A DNA stretch of 49,254 bases. Source: a virus. Positions 21,718 through 31,398 of this stretch are shown here, in pieces. Position numbers and translations under genes: made by a program. Where the stretch lies: IMG/VR virus record IMGVR_UViG_3300008517_000002, positions 1-49,254 of that record; one strand, 5' to 3'. The notes under the pieces are model-generated. The model was given only the letters and a program-made list of their open reading frames with translations. It had not been told where the DNA came from and did no database searches. Position 1 is the stretch's first letter; each line of letters starts with the position of its first letter.

Positions 21718-24700
21718 TATCTTTTCCTCGGTCTCTTTCTACGTGGTCGTACTCTACGCCTTCCGAGTGGTGGCTCTTCTTCTTCTTCTTCTTTGATCCA
21801 ACCTTTATAGACCCGATCTATCTCAGAAACAGGAACACCCTCCGCCGTTCCCACTCCTTTATAGATTTTGATCACAGCCCGTTGAAATGCTTCCTTTGCT
21901 TCTTTTGTGTCCCCATTTAGATAATGTGCAGCAGCAATACTAAAATCAGCAGGAGCTTGTGCAATTATATTTATTACTCTGGCCGGGAATGCCTCGATAG
22001 CTTCGCCATGAAATTCCAATTTCTCCCCGATAAGAACATTTATAAAATTACCAATAGAGTTCTTCAGTATTGTGCCCAATATAGGAAACATACTCATTGG
22101 GGCTTCGAGTATATCAGAAACATACTGCCAGGGTTTTTTAATTTTCCTTGCTAATAAACCTAAAATTGTAGCACGTATAATTGTATTAAGAGTATAACTT
22201 GCTAATACCGCTCCATATTTTTTAGCCTGTCGCCCACGATCATGAGTTGATTTATTACTACGCTCATATTCCAGATTAGCTTCATGCAATATAGTAAGTG
22301 ATTTCTCATGGAATGTACGGAATGGAAAAAATACTTTCCGAACCAGTCCAGATGTCATCATAGATCTGTTCCACTTGTCCCATGATGGTTGAGATCTTTG
22401 CCATAAATAATGTGCTCTTTCCCTAATTGCTCTGGCCCAATCTTCATTATTTGGTTGGGATTTTCCTTGCTCATCAATTATCCAACCAGCTTCAAATGAT
22501 ACATTCTTATCTGCCCACCAAATTGCTGAATCACCGCCGGACTTCATTGTACCAGCTTGTGCTTTAACGTATTCTCTTTCAGCTATTTCTCGTCCTGCTG
22601 AGAGAGCACCCATGTCGGCCATTCTAAGTGTAATGCCAAGCACATTCTTATCTTCTGCCTTATGGGTGAATAATCTTAAGACAGAATCTGATTTGGCTGC
22701 TTCCCCCATAGCTAAACTACTATGTGCCATATAAAAACGGTCATACGCTATATCAGATAATGTCAATGTTTTTTCTATAGCTCCTGGTTTTAATCCAGCA
22801 AATATACTTGTCATATATTCCGTATCAACAAAAGCCCAATAATTTACTACTGATGTATATTGGGAAACAACAACTCTTGGATTAAAATGTAGATATGCTC
22901 TGTATAATCCCGGCAACCGTTCCGCCATAAATTGCCCAAAAGCTCCTTCTTCTTTTGGTAGTGACTGTGCACGTTCCATAATAGTTAAAAGTTTTTTTCT
23001 AACATCACTATAACCTTTTTGAGCAAGGGCATTATTGAGATCAGGATTATTAATAAGCGTTCTGGCGATTCGGGATGATTCAGCGTGACCAACATATTCA
23101 GCTATTGCATTCTCAAATACAGCAAACCGACTAAAGGCATCACGGGTAACGAGTGGCCTGGTACTTTTTGTCCTGTCCTTAAATATACCACGATTTTCAA
23201 TCAAGTTTACATTAAATTTTTCTTCTTTACCTGGTAAACGCCTTTCATGAGCAACCTCTAATCCCCACCAATGAAAAATTTTAGCAATATCTTTATTTTC
23301 TATACGACCGGAAACATTATTTATACTTGGCTTCCAGACATTTTCACCAACATCCCAAAAAGCATTAATCACAGCTATGGCTTTTGGATTATTCTCTATA
23401 CGCATTGTTATATCATTAATAACCTTTTCATTAAACGCACCAGTTTCAACTTTATTAATTATCGTCCCACCTTCAGATAAATGGCGTAGACCATCTTTTT
23501 CTCCGGTTTCTGGATTTACCTGATTCATCGCTAAATATATATCCATGAGTTCGCCCCATGTCACGTCATATTGTTTATCATTAATATCAATAGTTTGAAT
23601 TTCTGTAGCCATTCCTGGAATAATCCTTTGGAGTATTTTAAATCTTGGGTTTGCATGTTTACTAAGTAATGCAAGATCTGCATTACTTATTTCTGCATCT
23701 TGCCAAGCTCGGAACAAAATGAGATACGCTGATCTTAAATGACCTGTTTCAACATTCCTACTACGCTCTACATTCGTATCGCATACATCAACAAATGTAT
23801 TTCCAAGAATATTTGCTAAATGATATTTAGATGAGTTCTCTTTACCCCAGAGTATTTCCTTTACTCGTTTCCAAGCTCCAGCTTCCCTTTTCCTTACAAA
23901 TTTTTTTGTAATATGTTTTGGCACTTCAACTCTCATCGGGAGATTAACTACATCTTTAGCAGCTTCTTTCATAACAGATGTCATTGTAGTAGTACGATCA
24001 CCAACCTGAATTGGATAGCCGTAATCATCTTCGGCCATTTCCAGACCGGCTATACCACGTTCTTCTTCTAATGCTTCAATTACAGTACGTAAATCTGCTA
24101 TCTTTAATCCTTTAAGAGATCGCTGACCAATAAGTTCTTCTATAAAATCACGCCGTTGTTCATCAGTCCATCCAAGTTTATTTGGTATATTATGTCCGGC
24201 ATATAGTAGCTGTTTACGAGTAAGTCGTTTAGGTTTTATAAGTGGTTTTACCCCTGGTTCAGTAGGAACTTCAGGGGCTTTCTCACGTCTGATTTTTTCT
24301 TCCCGTTCTACGAATAGTTGTTTTACACCACCTTCAACCCATCGAACAAAATCAGGAGTGTGCATTCTACGCCGCATTGCTTTAACAAAACCAGGTTCGG
24401 CTATATGCCCTAACTCATGTGCTATAAGCCGTTTGACACCCCCTTGACTTGGATAAACTTTATCACCAGATTTATACGGAAAACCAGCATGACGTGCTAA
24501 TTTTTTTCCTCGTTTACCATATACGCCCTTTGATATATATGTTTTAGTTCCCTGATTAACAGTAATTTGATGTAACGCAGGATCATAATCCCCCCACACA
24601 CCACGTTCACCTGGTTTTTTATTAAAAATCCATTTTAATGGTCGATCAAGTCCCATTATTTTTTTAGTAGTCTCAACACCCAGATGCCTTGCAATCACTT

Positions 24701-25958
24701 CTCCAACATTCTCAAGAGATGCTTGATCCGTAACTCTCTGTGGGAATCTACTTCTGATTCTCGTAGTAGTCACTTCATCCAAAACAGCATCAGTCAACTG
24801 TTCCTGCTGTTTCTCAGGAGTAGCTTTGGGATCAATCTGCTGTGTAGCATTAGATATAATCTGTGCGGCTTCATCTGATGTAACCTGTACCTCTTGGGAT
24901 ACTCCCCTGGTTAATGCTTTAACCGCAACATATCTTCCAGCAGCAGGGATCATTAAGACAGGTATTTCAACGCCAAGACCAGCAGCATCTTGTTTTATAC
25001 CCGCCCATATTCGTTCAAACGGACCGGCATCTTTCCCTGCTCCAAAATCATCAGCATCAACGAGTCCTTGTAAAATAGTATTTACTCGTTCCTCTCCGAC
25101 TTCACCGAATAAATCATTTACGCCAGTAGCAGTAGAAATTTTTCTTAGAAAATCATCCGATGATTTATTAAACATTCTCCGCCATGCAGTGCCAGTTTTT
25201 TCTACAAGTTTACCCCCAAATGGTAATTTTTTAAGAACTGGTGTACCGTATTTTATTGCACCCTTTGTAATATATTGTCCTGTCATTTCAGAAAGATTTT
25301 CAATATACAATCGCTTTACAGCCTTTGTATAAACCTGAGATTCAGAAAGATCAGGATCTGCAATTTTAATAGTTGAGGCTGTTTCTGAAAATCTAAATGG
25401 TTGCATTATCGCAGCGATTGCTGCATTAACTAATAAAGTTGCACCAGTAGCTAATTTTGGACTCTTAATAGCTTTAGAAATAGCAGCAGTTACAGGTTTT
25501 CTCGCACCATGCGATATAGCAATATCAACTATCCAGGGAAATACATCAAGTATACCGTGTGTAATTGCCTGTGGTGCTGTTACGCCTCTGGTAGCTACCA
25601 TATTTTCCCAATTTTCATATCTTTCTACAGTTCTTTCAGCAGCTTGTTTAAAAAGATCAGCCGCCCGAATACTTTCCCCCGTTTTTAACTTTATCATTCT
25701 ATCGGAACTCGGCCTTCCTTCAAAAGCAAGATCAGGATTAGCTAATTGCTTTTTAGCTTCAAGATAACCTCTTTTTTCTGCACCTTGATAAGGATTAAAT
25801 GGTACGGGAATATGCTCTAATACATCTATTATGTCTACATGCTTGAGAGTTTCCCGTATTCCGACTGGTCCTTTAGCTTCTTGATCAAGTTTAGCATAAA
25901 AATCTTCTGTAGCTATACCAGCTTCACGATCTAATTGTGTATAATCAAATTCAGCCAT
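21717..25958 (-). CDS. Giant internal-virion-type protein with zinc metallopeptidase motif, 1413 aa
   Basis: The longest gene, with GAGGTGAT before its ATG. Residues 1-450 are mostly helical with a hydrophobic stretch around 170-190. Residues 514-518 are HELGH, the HExxH zinc-protease signature, in a domain of about 100 residues (VKRLIAHELGHIAEPGF). Beyond about 700 it is a long Glu/Lys-rich helical region. Near the end there are hydrophobic helices, an acidic run and a very basic tail (RRRVRPRRKRPRKR). Such polyvalent proteins in podophages are ejected with the DNA and help cross the envelope. The protease could open the cell wall or process head proteins. Confidence 0.75.
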   Translation of the reverse strand: MAEFDYTQLDREAGIATEDFYAKLDQEAKGPVGIRETLKHVDIIDVLEHIPVPFNPYQGAEKRGYLEAKKQLANPDLAFEGRPSSDRMIKLKTGESIRAADLFKQAAERTVERYENWENMVATRGVTAPQAITHGILDVFPWIVDIAISHGARKPVTAAISKAIKSPKLATGATLLVNAAIAAIMQPFRFSETASTIKIADPDLSESQVYTKAVKRLYIENLSEMTGQYITKGAIKYGTPVLKKLPFGGKLVEKTGTAWRRMFNKSSDDFLRKISTATGVNDLFGEVGEERVNTILQGLVDADDFGAGKDAGPFERIWAGIKQDAAGLGVEIPVLMIPAAGRYVAVKALTRGVSQEVQVTSDEAAQIISNATQQIDPKATPEKQQEQLTDAVLDEVTTTRIRSRFPQRVTDQASLENVGEVIARHLGVETTKKIMGLDRPLKWIFNKKPGERGVWGDYDPALHQITVNQGTKTYISKGVYGKRGKKLARHAGFPYKSGDKVYPSQGGVKRLIAHELGHIAEPGFVKAMRRRMHTPDFVRWVEGGVKQLFVEREEKIRREKAPEVPTEPGVKPLIKPKRLTRKQLLYAGHNIPNKLGWTDEQRRDFIEELIGQRSLKGLKIADLRTVIEALEEERGIAGLEMAEDDYGYPIQVGDRTTTMTSVMKEAAKDVVNLPMRVEVPKHITKKFVRKREAGAWKRVKEILWGKENSSKYHLANILGNTFVDVCDTNVERSRNVETGHLRSAYLILFRAWQDAEISNADLALLSKHANPRFKILQRIIPGMATEIQTIDINDKQYDVTWGELMDIYLAMNQVNPETGEKDGLRHLSEGGTIINKVETGAFNEKVINDITMRIENNPKAIAVINAFWDVGENVWKPSINNVSGRIENKDIAKIFHWWGLEVAHERRLPGKEEKFNVNLIENRGIFKDRTKSTRPLVTRDAFSRFAVFENAIAEYVGHAESSRIARTLINNPDLNNALAQKGYSDVRKKLLTIMERAQSLPKEEGAFGQFMAERLPGLYRAYLHFNPRVVVSQYTSVVNYWAFVDTEYMTSIFAGLKPGAIEKTLTLSDIAYDRFYMAHSSLAMGEAAKSDSVLRLFTHKAEDKNVLGITLRMADMGALSAGREIAEREYVKAQAGTMKSGGDSAIWWADKNVSFEAGWIIDEQGKSQPNNEDWARAIRERAHYLWQRSQPSWDKWNRSMMTSGLVRKVFFPFRTFHEKSLTILHEANLEYERSNKSTHDRGRQAKKYGAVLASYTLNTIIRATILGLLARKIKKPWQYVSDILEAPMSMFPILGTILKNSIGNFINVLIGEKLEFHGEAIEAFPARVINIIAQAPADFSIAAAHYLNGDTKEAKEAFQRAVIKIYKGVGTAEGVPVSEIDRVYKGWIKEEEEEEPPLGRRRVRPRRKRPRKR

Positions 25959-25959
25959 A

Positions 25960-26913
25960 TCACCTCAGATACCTATCTGCAAATTCTCTACCTTCGATAG
26001 TTTTGCTCCCACCAAGCCTACGATATTCGGCAAGCAATTGTTTACGAGTAATTTTCTGTTCTGCCGGTTTTCTTACCCTGGGTTCTGTAATTGGCTGTCC
26101 CATTGTTGCCGATACTTTATCAGCAAATGTTCCAGGAGTTTCTTCTTTTCTAAATAGTTCCCTTCCTCTTGCAATTACCATAGGGGGACCGGGTATCCAT
26201 TTCATTATTCCCCACATTGTTTTTTCAAATTTCTTTCGCCAGGACTTTTCTTGCTGCTCCAACATCAGTTCCTGCAATCGTGTAGATGCAATATCAGCAG
26301 AAGTAAGACGGGGCATAATTTGTTCTTCTTTATATTGTTTTGCTGATTTCAAAGCCGCCTTACTATTCATCCAACTTTGATATTCAGTTTCACTGGCTGG
26401 TAAACTTTTATCTATTTTACCTGTATAATAACCTTCGTCATCAGTTTTACTCTGATATAATCTTCCTTTAGAATCAAGTACATATGCACCAATTTCATTT
26501 AATAATTCTCTACGTAACCTTAGATTTGCATGATATTCTGTTCGTGGATCTGCTGGTTTGGGAAACATTTTGCCAGCAACTTCTGGTCCGGCTATCATTC
26601 GCCATTTGGCCTGTTCTGCCTGATCTGGACCTAAAAGCCGATCCATTAATTTAAATTGATCAGTTTGCTGTTTATATTGTGTTTGTAGCTGTCGTTTCCG
26701 ATCTTCAATCTGACTTCTGAGCATTCCTCTTATTCGGCCAATTTCATCAGGATCTCGCTCTTGCCTACTCCAGTCGTACTTTCGATTAAGGTCTCGATAT
26801 TTATTTTCCCATTCGGTATCCAATTGTTTAGACGCCTGATCAAATTGTTGCCGAATTAATGTTCCGGGATCCGGGCGACTTGCCGGTAAATTTTCAAATG
26901 GTAATCCTGGCAT
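25960..26913 (-). CDS. Coiled-coil virion protein, 317 aa
   Basis: ATG in TAATG after AAGGAGTACAA. Long charged helices, rich in Gln, Lys and Arg, cover residues 15-100 and 190-240. No enzyme motif is seen. The C-terminal part is basic (ITRKQLLAEYRRLGG). It stands just before the 1,413-residue protein and probably belongs to the same internal or ejected set, as with T7 gp14-16. Assignment is from position and composition. Confidence 0.6.
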   Translation of the reverse strand: MPGLPFENLPASRPDPGTLIRQQFDQASKQLDTEWENKYRDLNRKYDWSRQERDPDEIGRIRGMLRSQIEDRKRQLQTQYKQQTDQFKLMDRLLGPDQAEQAKWRMIAGPEVAGKMFPKPADPRTEYHANLRLRRELLNEIGAYVLDSKGRLYQSKTDDEGYYTGKIDKSLPASETEYQSWMNSKAALKSAKQYKEEQIMPRLTSADIASTRLQELMLEQQEKSWRKKFEKTMWGIMKWIPGPPMVIARGRELFRKEETPGTFADKVSATMGQPITEPRVRKPAEQKITRKQLLAEYRRLGGSKTIEGREFADRYLR

Positions 26914-27593
26914 TATTGTACTCCTTGTGGTAAGATAATTCTTGGGTGAGCAGAAACAACAGTTCCACTTGCAGTTAAATTATAACCACCAATTTTATCA
27001 TTCAATCCACGTATTAAAGGCCAATAAGCGACAAGCCCTAATGGATAACACAAAGGAGAAAATCCTTTAGCTAAACTTGGTAATATCTTCTCAAAGTTAT
27101 CTGCTTTATCTGTATTAGTTGCCCCCGGCCAAGTTGATAAATCCCAAATTACTGCTTCAGCAATCAGACCAGACATAGGCCAAAAATTGCTTGATTGTAC
27201 TCGTATTCCAATACTCGTATTATCAAGATTTATAGGGGTTAGATTTGTATTATCTGTTCCCTTTGAGTCACCATCAAGCAATACCCTTCTATCCGTAGCA
27301 GATGCAAATATTCCGCAAGCGTGATGCCAATTATTTATGGAACATCCAGATGTCGTTTCAGCAATACCAGCACCGTTTCGATAATCTAATACATAAAGAT
27401 TCCCGGAAGTTTGTACTATCTGCAAACTTCTATAATCACTAATAGCATCTTCATCACTTATTGCCATTAAACATTGATGGATACTTAAATCATTGGTGTT
27501 AAACCAACAGCCCATCGCCATCGGAGTAGCAGAATGTACTACTTCTGCTCTTATTAAGTATTCACTTGAACCATCATCAAACAAACGAGCCAT
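26913..27593 (-). CDS. LamG/concanavalin-A-like virion protein, 226 aa
   Basis: TAATG overlaps link it to both neighbours. The pattern is that of a LamG-like beta-sandwich: MAMGCWFNTNDLSIH, YVLDYRNG, then NNWHHACGIFASATDRRVLLDG and GLIAEAVIWDLSTW (about residues 27-155). These domains bind glycans or proteins and often sit in tail fibres or head decorations. Its place among tail genes suggests a host-binding or fibre-tip part. No signal peptide. Confidence 0.7.
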   Translation of the reverse strand: MARLFDDGSSEYLIRAEVVHSATPMAMGCWFNTNDLSIHQCLMAISDEDAISDYRSLQIVQTSGNLYVLDYRNGAGIAETTSGCSINNWHHACGIFASATDRRVLLDGDSKGTDNTNLTPINLDNTSIGIRVQSSNFWPMSGLIAEAVIWDLSTWPGATNTDKADNFEKILPSLAKGFSPLCYPLGLVAYWPLIRGLNDKIGGYNLTASGTVVSAHPRIILPQGVQ

Positions 27594-28198
27594 TATGGTG
27601 TTTCCTTAATTTCAACAAGTAAAAGTTCTGCATCACCTGTTGCATCATCACTTGCAGCATCTCTTGCTATTTTTATTCTAAATCCCTCACCAGCAGCAAT
27701 ACTATCCATATCTGCTCCATCGGTAAAAGTTACACTAACTATATCTACTAAACCTGCAGTACCAGGCACTGTAGTATTATCAATTGAATTAACTGCCGCA
27801 AAGCTATCACCATCAATATCTATTTGTTGATCTCCGATACGTTCAAATGCCACATCCCAATCAACTGTATTGACTTCAGCACTTGTCATCGCATAATGTA
27901 AATAAACTGTTAATCCGCTCCCTGTATAACCTGATGATAAAATACCACTAAATATAGCGGATTCATTTGTGGTATCATCAAAGTCAAGAACTGGATGATT
28001 ATTTCTTGTATCTAATGTTGCAAAGTTACTTGCAGGTGGTTCATTACATTGTGGAGTAAAAATTAAAGAATTTCCAAGCATAATACTAACTCCATAATTA
28101 CTATCAGGATAATTTACCCAGGCACTACCATTCCAGCGTAATATATCCCCGGTAGTTAAAGATGTTCCCGTTATAATAGGTAATTTATAATCGGCCAT
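27593..28198 (-). CDS. Tail-associated beta-rich protein, 201 aa
   Basis: The N-terminus TSLTTGDILRWNGSAWVN is a pattern common in phage tail-fibre N-termini that attach the fibre. The remainder is Asp/Thr/Ser-rich and probably all-beta. It overlaps both neighbours by TAATG. It is likely a fibre or spike component. Confidence 0.6.
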   Translation of the reverse strand: MADYKLPIITGTSLTTGDILRWNGSAWVNYPDSNYGVSIMLGNSLIFTPQCNEPPASNFATLDTRNNHPVLDFDDTTNESAIFSGILSSGYTGSGLTVYLHYAMTSAEVNTVDWDVAFERIGDQQIDIDGDSFAAVNSIDNTTVPGTAGLVDIVSVTFTDGADMDSIAAGEGFRIKIARDAASDDATGDAELLLVEIKETP

Positions 28199-29283
28199 TA
28201 TATTGTAAACTCAATTGCTCCGTATGCGGCTGTATAAACGCCCAATGTTTGTGCACTTGCTTTTACAGCCGATGTTGCATCAGATAATATTACAACCTGA
28301 CTTAACAGTTCACTATGAGCAGATGCTTTTAAATCACTTATTGCAGAGTCAATTTGAGTATTAATGCTTGCTGTCATATCAGATGTTACTGATAACATTC
28401 GGGTTTCAACAGAATCTACTCCTACTCTAACTGCTGATGTTGCATCAGATAATGCTGATTCATAAGTATGCAAACTTGAATAAAGTGTATTAATACTGTC
28501 GTAATTGCTCTGAGCCAAATTAGATAATGCCGATACATTAATGTCCGCTACTACATTAGATACTGCTGATAGAGTATTACTAATGGCCGATATAAGATTA
28601 CTGTTGGTCGCAAAATCTACTGCTGCTGATGCCTTAACTGCTGATGTTTCATTACTTAGTGCTGATTCATAAGCATATATACTTGTTTTTAAATCAGATA
28701 TTGCAGAATCAACCATAACATTAATATCAGATATTGCACTATCAATCTGAGTATTAATACTGGCCGTCATATCAGATGTAACTGATAACATCCGGGTTTC
28801 AACAGAATCAACTCTATCATCAACTGTACTAATAGCTGTGGCCAAACTTGCCGTATCAAGATCAATAATACTATTTATATCTGATATAGCGGATGCTAAA
28901 TCACTTAATACAGATTCTTTAAGTGCACTTGTGGCATCTGATAGTGCTGATTCATAAGTATGTAAACTTGCTATAATAGATGTAATAGAATCTTGCATCG
29001 CATCTACATCATCTTTATCCCAAGCTGTTCCAGTATAATGATAATAACAATTCTCATCCAAGACCCATACCGTCCAACCTTCTACTGGTGTATCATCCAA
29101 CCAGGCCGCACCATCATAGGTGACAATATGATTTTCAAGTCCTTCCCAAGCACCTGAAGCTACACTGGCTACAATATAACGATCACCTTTGGCTTCACCA
29201 CCTGGGGGAGCAGTAAGATTTATATCTGCTACGGGTGGCTGCCAAGAAAAATCTTCTAAAACTGGAACCCTATAAGTTGCCAT
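28198..29283 (-). CDS. Tail-fibre protein with DUF2793-like head and repeat coiled coil, 361 aa
   Basis: Residues 20-95 match the DUF2793-type fibre head: PPGGEAKGDRYIVAS, then GAWEGLENHIVTYDG and GWTVWVLDENCYYHYTGTAW. The rest (100-350) is a Ser/Asp/Ala-rich coiled coil built from repeats. The unit YESALSDATSA appears near residues 110, 200 (as YESALSNETSA) and 280, and a longer unit VDSVETRMLSVTSDM is present twice. The ATG follows GGAGAAATAATA. It is probably a trimeric fibre shaft; the receptor-binding tip may be the LamG protein two genes on. Confidence 0.75.
   Translation of the reverse strand: MATYRVPVLEDFSWQPPVADINLTAPPGGEAKGDRYIVASVASGAWEGLENHIVTYDGAAWLDDTPVEGWTVWVLDENCYYHYTGTAWDKDDVDAMQDSITSIIASLHTYESALSDATSALKESVLSDLASAISDINSIIDLDTASLATAISTVDDRVDSVETRMLSVTSDMTASINTQIDSAISDINVMVDSAISDLKTSIYAYESALSNETSAVKASAAVDFATNSNLISAISNTLSAVSNVVADINVSALSNLAQSNYDSINTLYSSLHTYESALSDATSAVRVGVDSVETRMLSVTSDMTASINTQIDSAISDLKASAHSELLSQVVILSDATSAVKASAQTLGVYTAAYGAIEFTI
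28338..28814 (-). repeat. Duplicated 80-base unit inside the fibre gene
   Basis: Two nearly identical stretches, about 28338-28420 and 28733-28814, code for the same fibre segment (VDSVETRMLSVTSDMTASI and on). They differ at a few third-codon positions. They show that the shaft grew by internal duplication and could recombine to change its length. Confidence 0.75.
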
Positions 29284-29285
29284 TA

Positions 29286-30353
29286 TTATTTCTCCCCAAT
29301 TAAAATTTTCTCGAATATTTCTTTTATTGTTTTACCGACTTGTTCCATATTAAATTCTTTTTCTGCTATCTTACGTATTATATCATGAACTGTTTGTCTA
29401 TCATGTTTTATATCTTGATAACATTTTTCAATTGCATCAACAAATCCATCTATATCTTTTGGATGTGCAGTATATGGTGTATACGGATTCCCAGTTGCCG
29501 CTACAATGGGACACCCTGATGCCATTGCTTCTCTAACTGTTCTGGATGCCAATACATGTGGCGTCACTATCATATCAGCCGCTCTATAAACTTCATCTAA
29601 AAAAGGAACCGCAGGAAAACAACTTCCCACTAAATCCGCTTTTTGGAGAGCTAAAAGAGTCCTGTTTACTGGCCCGTCATTTTTAGGATATTTTTCATTG
29701 TCCTTTGGTGTTCCAAATATATGTACCCTTGCTGACGGATGTTTGTCTCTTACCCATTTTGCTGCGGCAAATAGAACGGAATATGGCGTAACATATTCTG
29801 TTCGCCATACATTTGTTATTACAATATTAAAATCACCAGTTTTTTTTGATTCCCATTTAAATTTTTTTCCATTGGGATTAAATTTATCCAAATCAACAGG
29901 TGGCGGACAATAACAAATATTCGCACCAGGTAACATTATTTCCCAATTAAAAATATTTTGTTTCCAAAACGTTACGCATGCTTTATATTTTAATATTTCA
30001 TGTGAGACAATAAGTTCTTTTAATGTACGAGTTTTGCCCGTATGTTCAAGTAAAAAACTATATTCAGGTGCTCCATGCAGGCACATTACGATAGGTATAC
30101 CTTTTTCATAAATCCTTTTTGGAATGGCTGAATGTCGTACCAATATATCCGCTTTAAGTGCCCATTCCGGTGAAACTGTTTCAATGTCACCATCTTTACA
30201 CCAAACTCTTGAAGAATTTTCTGGTTTACCCGCTCCATAATCAATCATTTGAGAATCTATTCCGACTTTTCGTTCTGCTAAAATTAGATCCCTTGCTGTT
30301 TCATAGATTCCTGCGGCATGTGGAGCGAATTGGACGAAGTGTCCTATCTTCAT
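29286..30353 (-). CDS. Glycosyltransferase, GT-B fold (GT4-like), 355 aa
   Basis: ATG after GTAGGAGCCTAAT. The N-terminal Rossmann part has MKIGHFVQFAPHAAGIYETARDL. The C-terminal donor-binding domain has VIVTNVWRTEY-type strands and the E-x7-E-like motif region VREAMASGCPIVAATGN with Glu near residue 275. The family transfers a sugar from an activated donor. It is placed inside the tail genes, so a virion protein or the host surface (receptor blocking) may be the acceptor. DNA glycosylation is less likely from this context. Confidence 0.8.
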   Translation of the reverse strand: MKIGHFVQFAPHAAGIYETARDLILAERKVGIDSQMIDYGAGKPENSSRVWCKDGDIETVSPEWALKADILVRHSAIPKRIYEKGIPIVMCLHGAPEYSFLLEHTGKTRTLKELIVSHEILKYKACVTFWKQNIFNWEIMLPGANICYCPPPVDLDKFNPNGKKFKWESKKTGDFNIVITNVWRTEYVTPYSVLFAAAKWVRDKHPSARVHIFGTPKDNEKYPKNDGPVNRTLLALQKADLVGSCFPAVPFLDEVYRAADMIVTPHVLASRTVREAMASGCPIVAATGNPYTPYTAHPKDIDGFVDAIEKCYQDIKHDRQTVHDIIRKIAEKEFNMEQVGKTIKEIFEKILIGEK

Positions 30354-30354
30354 A

Positions 30355-30567
30355 TTAGGCTCCTACCTCGAAAGCACCATATTCAGAAACATATTCAGCA
30401 GCCGTTATATTCCCATCTGCATCAATATATAATAAACCTGTTGCTAATCCAGTAAGCATTAAATTATAGAATGTAGGACTCGCATTTGGACCTATTTTAT
30501 TACCGGCTAATTTTTGTATAGCCCGTCTTGCATCATCTATATTTCTAACAATTGGTACAAGTGCCAT
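30355..30567 (-). CDS. Small virion-associated protein, 70 aa
   Basis: A 70-residue frame starting MALVPIVRNIDDARRAIQKLAG, a helix then a Gly/Ala strand part with LYIDADGNITAAEY. It resembles short proteins that precede phage fibre genes, perhaps an adaptor. Ribosome site weak (AGGTTTTTAA). Function unknown. Confidence 0.55.
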   Translation of the reverse strand: MALVPIVRNIDDARRAIQKLAGNKIGPNASPTFYNLMLTGLATGLLYIDADGNITAAEYVSEYGAFEVGA

Positions 30568-30570
30568 AAT

Positions 30571-31398
30571 TTAAAAACCTGACCTCGGTTGATAACTACT
30601 AAGTGGTATTCCTTTTGCTTTTGAATGTGCTATAGTTTCTGAACTATATTGTCCACCTTTACCGCCCCCTATATATTGTCCACCCGGTCCATAATATGCA
30701 TAACCTTCACCCAACCAATCAGCAAGAGATTTTTCTCCACCAGCTAATTGTTCGGCATATGGTGAACCTGTTTCTCCGCCACCACCTTCAAGCGAATCAA
30801 GTAATCTACCGGCATATCCAGCACCACCACCAGCACCCCCGCCGCCACCTGCACCAGCACCTTCTTTACCAAAAGCAGCAGTTTCAGCAGCACTTCTGGC
30901 GAAAAATTGTTCAGAAGGAGACGTACCACCACTACTTCTTGATGCGAGTGATTGCATAGCTGTACTATATTCCTGTGCACTAATTTGTCGCATTGCTAAT
31001 TGGCGTTGTAATTCCATTTGTGCATTAGCTATTGCAACTTCTTGTTCACGTGCTGTTTGGCGTTCTGAATATCCAGCTTGAGCTAAAACTGCTTCCATTA
31101 ATCGAGCACCACGAAACATTTCTGTTTCAGTTCGCCAGGGTGTAGCCACTTCTTGTTCAAATGCACCAGGAATAGCAGCACCAACAGTAGTTCCAGCTAA
31201 TCCACGACCGACTAATTGAGCTTCTGCTCCTGCTGTGTATGTACCCTTTTTAGCTGCAAGTTGTTCACCACGTATTCCAGCAAATTCACCACCTGGTTTA
31301 TAGTATTCAATTGCTTGTTTTAATATTGATGGTGCTTCACCAGTAACAGGTTTTATATTAACAGGCTTTACAGTAGATGGTGTATATGTTATATTCAT
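30571..31398 (-). CDS. Internal virion protein-like, Gly-rich, 275 aa
   Basis: Starts after GGAAGAATAAG. Residues 60-160 are Ala/Glu/Gln-rich helices (EQEVAIANAQMELQRQLAMRQ). Residues about 180-200 are a Gly run (EGAGAGGGGGAGGGAG), followed by a flexible Gly/Ser-rich tail. The mix resembles small internal-core proteins of podophages. It is overlapped by 4 bases with the nozzle gene. Confidence 0.6.
   Translation of the reverse strand: MNITYTPSTVKPVNIKPVTGEAPSILKQAIEYYKPGGEFAGIRGEQLAAKKGTYTAGAEAQLVGRGLAGTTVGAAIPGAFEQEVATPWRTETEMFRGARLMEAVLAQAGYSERQTAREQEVAIANAQMELQRQLAMRQISAQEYSTAMQSLASRSSGGTSPSEQFFARSAAETAAFGKEGAGAGGGGGAGGGAGYAGRLLDSLEGGGGETGSPYAEQLAGGEKSLADWLGEGYAYYGPGGQYIGGGKGGQYSSETIAHSKAKGIPLSSYQPRSGF

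Noticed and set aside
24826-25332. A 168-codon plus-strand frame opposite the 1,413-residue gene
   Set aside because: It is a shadow of the real gene; composition and lack of a ribosome site argue against coding.
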